Below, piece after piece: positions 61,631 through 64,000 of a stretch of 64,000 nt of DNA (its first letter is position 1; each line of letters begins with the position of its first letter). This DNA comes from CAZQKW01 sp964594075 (GTDB taxonomy: Bacteria > Desulfobacterota > WTBG01 > CAIYCZ01): contig CAZQKW010000001.1 of assembly GCA_964594075.1 (NCBI GenBank), positions 1-64,000 on the forward strand, in the 5' to 3' direction. The translations under genes were made by a program, and so were the position numbers. Below the pieces are notes generated by a model, which searched no databases, was not told the origin of the DNA, and saw only the letters and a program-made list of their open reading frames with translations.

Positions 61631-63583
61631 ATGCGTTTCAGCAAATGTTTTGCAAGTATCTGTGCAATAATTATTATGCTCATCCCTACCTCATGCGACA
61701 TGCTGGGCAAAAAAATCGGCGTTCTTTTTATCACCGGCGGCATTGAGGAACATTATAAGCTTGACTGGTGGGTCGGGTTTGTTGATCATCTGTTTCCGGT
61801 GTGGCCAAAGGGCTTTTTAGCCGGCGGGCAAAAAGAAGGGGAGACGTGCTATACGCTCATTCACTATGCCAGCGAGGCCGAGGCCTTTATCTGCGGCGTT
61901 GAAGAAGGAACACCGATAGACGTGTTTTGCAACGAATACACGGGAGATTATCCCATTCACTCGCTGCGCGACCACTGGGACACTGACACTCCCACTTTTT
62001 TTACCGACTGCTTCAACGATATTCTTCCTGCGGTGGTTTTAACTGCCGGCCACCGCACTGTTGACCCCCATACCCAGAGTGTTATAGAAGGCCCGCACAT
62101 TGATGATCCGGAGGGCAGCGGCATCGGCATTGCCGATTTTGTGGAGCTGAACGCCTTTGAGAATATGGAGATCCTGTACCGCATGCCTGAAAACCGCGAT
62201 CCCTCAACCAAACAGGATCTGGAATGGTTCTATGGCAATGATGTGCCCGCGGGTTATAATTTTATCCCGCGAACAACCGAGCTCGCCAATATAAAAGATC
62301 GGCTTGAGCAGGCACTACCCGGATACCGGTTTGTGTTTCGTCATGGTTCGGAAGCGTACATGAAAAATCTTGATCCCTATGGCAATCCCAAAAACTTGCC
62401 CTACAGCACAGAGACTGCTATTGACGAGCTGATCAACAAGGAGAAAGTAGATCGGATCATATTGTATGTCGCTGCCCCGGATAGCGCGAATATGACACGG
62501 TTTGGTCCCTGCTGGCTGGATGAAAACGGACAGGGCGTCAGCGCGCTCCCCGGGAAAACAGTCCGCCAGTGTCTTGAAGACCTTGCCGACGGCAAAGGTC
62601 CGGCAACGCAAAAAGAGTTAGATGAATATCTCTCTAACAAGCCCTGGCCGGAATTGATGAAAATCGTGGCGCCGGAGGTGGCGCATATGGTTAAAACGGC
62701 AAAGCCATCTATGCGCTTGAGCGTTGCCCCGTCTCTATCTAAAATGGAGGACTTTGAACGGGCGATTCTGAATATGCTGAACTATACGGTAGCCAAATAT
62801 GAAATAACTCAGGACAAATCGTTGAAGGTCATCCTGGGCGCTCATGGTCTTTCGGCAGGCTGGCGCAAGGTGCTGGAGTGCGACTGCTATTTTAGAGAAA
62901 TTGAAGAAGCCACCAATCGCTATATTGCGCGAATTCAGAACGAATTCACCTGGTCTCCGGGAAAATTAACCGTGGTAACCGGCGGCAACGAAATGTCGGA
63001 AACCGAACACGACCCGGTCAGCGCTGAAAAGCCGTTTGGCACTGTATGGAGCACGGGCGAGCACATTGACGACGGCATCAACGGCACCTATGTCAATGAG
63101 CTCGGGCAGATCATTGATAATGGAACTGACAACTACGACTATATAATCGTGATTCCCATCTCTTTTATCAGCGACTCCTCAGACACGATGGTTCATGGTA
63201 GAGCGGTGCTGGGCAACAACATTCCGGCATCAATTCAGGGACGTCGGGCATATGCGCGGGACGAGAATGATGCGGACGGCTCAGCCTATAACGCTGAAGA
63301 TTTTGACAGCGAATACTTTACGGTTAAAGTCTATGATGCGACCGGCTGGCCCAGCATTCCCGGTTGCATTGAAGACCCTGACTGTACTGCAAAGCATGCG
63401 CCGGTCTATAAAGGAAGCACTGAGAAGCCAACAACAGTAATTTTTACCGGAACCATACTTTCCCGCGGCAACTGCGATGCGCGGTCGCATCTGACGGAGG
63501 CTGCTGTTGAAGCGATACGTGCGGCAATACAGAACCCCAATATCGGGGGACATGGCGATGAAAACTGTGCCGAGTGGAACTAA
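61631..63583 (+). CDS. exported lipoprotein of ferrochelatase-like fold, protein 3
   Basis: The 650-residue protein has a lipoprotein signal with IIIMLIPTSC (Cys22, then Asp, a possible inner-membrane retention signal). Chelatase-like segments follow: KIGVLFITGGIEEHY (28-42), VDRIILYVAAPDS (273-285), VILGAHGLSAGWRKVL (400-415) with catalytic-type His405, then EIEEATNRYIARI, and YIIVIPISFISDSSDTMV (504-521) with Asp518 at the position of the catalytic Glu. GDPY is not kept (ECDCY). GGAGGCAGAT precedes ATG 61631. It neighbours the DUF6599 and Tat-DUF362 genes. Confidence 0.75.
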   Translation: MRFSKCFASICAIIIMLIPTSCDMLGKKIGVLFITGGIEEHYKLDWWVGFVDHLFPVWPKGFLAGGQKEGETCYTLIHYASEAEAFICGVEEGTPIDVFCNEYTGDYPIHSLRDHWDTDTPTFFTDCFNDILPAVVLTAGHRTVDPHTQSVIEGPHIDDPEGSGIGIADFVELNAFENMEILYRMPENRDPSTKQDLEWFYGNDVPAGYNFIPRTTELANIKDRLEQALPGYRFVFRHGSEAYMKNLDPYGNPKNLPYSTETAIDELINKEKVDRIILYVAAPDSANMTRFGPCWLDENGQGVSALPGKTVRQCLEDLADGKGPATQKELDEYLSNKPWPELMKIVAPEVAHMVKTAKPSMRLSVAPSLSKMEDFERAILNMLNYTVAKYEITQDKSLKVILGAHGLSAGWRKVLECDCYFREIEEATNRYIARIQNEFTWSPGKLTVVTGGNEMSETEHDPVSAEKPFGTVWSTGEHIDDGINGTYVNELGQIIDNGTDNYDYIIVIPISFISDSSDTMVHGRAVLGNNIPASIQGRRAYARDENDADGSAYNAEDFDSEYFTVKVYDATGWPSIPGCIEDPDCTAKHAPVYKGSTEKPTTVIFTGTILSRGNCDARSHLTEAAVEAIRAAIQNPNIGGHGDENCAEWN

Positions 63584-63613
63584 AAAATTGTGTGGCAGAT
63601 AAAATCAGCAGTG

Positions 63614-63649
63614 CATAGAGGGCTGCACATTTCTGGGCAGCCCTCTATG
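63614..63649. terminator. bidirectional hairpin between convergent genes
   Basis: CATAGAGGGCTGC (63614-63626) pairs perfectly with GCAGCCCTCTATG (63637-63649) over 13 bases with a 10-base loop. T tracts on either side are poor, so it may act as a bidirectional terminator or RNA-stabilising hairpin. Confidence 0.65.
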
Positions 63650-63678
63650 GTTATGTGCAAAAATTATCAGAGGGTTGT

Positions 63679-64000
63679 TCAGGGCAGCATTTTGTCGGGG
63701 CTATGCAGTTTTTCAGGCAGATAGGTTTCAAGGACGTAATTGAGACCGCGCGCCGCAAACGCCTGCTGCTCAACGCGCACGCCCATGCTAATCATTTGCT
63801 GCAGCGCACGCACCCAGGGCTTGTTGTTTTTAAAGAACGGGTCGTTTTTCATGGCATCAAGAGCGCGCTTTTTATCCTTATCCTCCAGGGGATGGGTGGG
63901 CAGGTTGTAATCCTTGATGTCCTGGGGCGTCACCCCAATCAGTTTTGCCTGGGGCACGCAGAAAAACTCGCTAATATGGGCTGCATTGCCGGATCCAACT
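63679..64000 (-). CDS. top6A: DNA topoisomerase VI subunit A, C-terminal part (runs off the window)
   Basis: Reading from the window edge, the frame gives GSGNAAHISEFFCVPQAKLI, then GVTPQDIKDYNLPTHPLEDKDKKRA (in parts), WVRALQQMISMGVRVEQQA and a final NYVLETYLPEKL. This is the C-terminus of Topo VI A/Spo11, including the region after the Toprim DPxG motif. The A subunit carries the DNA-cleaving tyrosine (outside the window) and acts with subunit B in ATP-dependent type IIB strand passage. Topo VI is mainly archaeal but is found in scattered bacterial lineages. The 5' part and subunit B should lie beyond the edge. Confidence 0.85.
   Translation of the reverse strand, partial: VGSGNAAHISEFFCVPQAKLIGVTPQDIKDYNLPTHPLEDKDKKRALDAMKNDPFFKNNKPWVRALQQMISMGVRVEQQAFAARGLNYVLETYLPEKLHSPDKMLP

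Noticed and set aside
1..64000. CRISPR arrays, tRNA, rRNA, riboswitches
   Set aside because: No regular spacer-repeat array, no tRNA cloverleaf or rRNA segment, and no recognisable molybdenum/tungsten, cobalamin or FMN riboswitch was identified by reading; a covariance-model scan would be needed to exclude weak RNAs.

Overview
The window looks like chromosomal DNA of an uncultured anaerobic bacterium. The housekeeping genes are bacterial (ruvX-mltG, rlmH, plsY, sfsA), and the rest is dominated by ferredoxin-, flavin- and tungsten/molybdenum-type redox enzymes: a 2-oxoacid:ferredoxin oxidoreductase, two aldehyde:ferredoxin oxidoreductases (AOR), an acyl-CoA dehydrogenase with Etf, two polyferredoxin membrane proteins, and DUF362 and DUF169 proteins. 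A syntrophic or fermentative anaerobe in or near Desulfobacterota or a related candidate phylum would fit. I cannot fix the phylum from sequence alone. No rRNA, tRNA or CRISPR array was recognised.

Layout. 1-3.5 kb: four-subunit 2-oxoacid:ferredoxin oxidoreductase plus a double-ACT protein and a zinc-ribbon protein. 4.2-7.6 kb: acyl-CoA ligase, nitrilase-type hydrolase, cytoplasmic flavodoxin. 7.7-9.2 kb: ruvX-mltG. 9.3-12.2 kb (minus): secreted protein, glycosyltransferase, lipoprotein. 12.4-17.6 kb (minus): SDR, AOR, UbiD-type decarboxylase, radical SAM protein. 17.7-20.4 kb (minus): secreted thrombospondin-type-3/Ntn-hydrolase protein and an unknown gene. 20.7-28.5 kb (plus): MarR regulator, membrane protein, polyferredoxin, second AOR, a secreted ferrochelatase-like protein and two exported flavodoxin-like proteins. 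28.6-32 kb: broken RAYT transposase, then a methyltransferase/endonuclease cassette between 55-bp direct repeats. 32.2-35.6 kb: acyl-CoA dehydrogenase, EtfB and ferredoxin-EtfA. 35.6-40.9 kb: NADPH-FMN-reductase-like protein, an orphan, a PNPOx-like protein, rlmH and plsY. 40.9-43.5 kb: Tat-exported DUF362 protein and a NapH/NapG-like fusion. 43.4-51.4 kb: HAD phosphatase and an envelope glycosyltransferase/GT-C cluster. 51.5-53.5 kb: sfsA, an unknown gene and a ferredoxin-DUF169 protein. 53.8-63.6 kb: two more secreted ferrochelatase-like proteins, a WYL regulator remnant, a small membrane protein, a DUF2779 nuclease, a second Tat-DUF362 protein and a DUF6599 protein. 63.7 kb to the edge: C-terminus of topoisomerase VI subunit A.

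The most unusual content is the MarR-headed operon at 20.7-28.5 kb and the three exported proteins of ferrochelatase fold (25.6, 53.8 and 61.6 kb). The operon joins cytoplasmic AOR chemistry, a membrane polyferredoxin, an exported chelatase-like protein and exported flavodoxin-like proteins, which suggests an undescribed transmembrane redox or tetrapyrrole/metal system. All three chelatase-like proteins retain the fold signatures and carry Asp where classical ferrochelatases have the catalytic Glu; one also lacks the catalytic His. The second notable item is the restriction-modification cassette, whose methyltransferase carries a C-terminal staphylococcal-nuclease-like domain without its catalytic residues.
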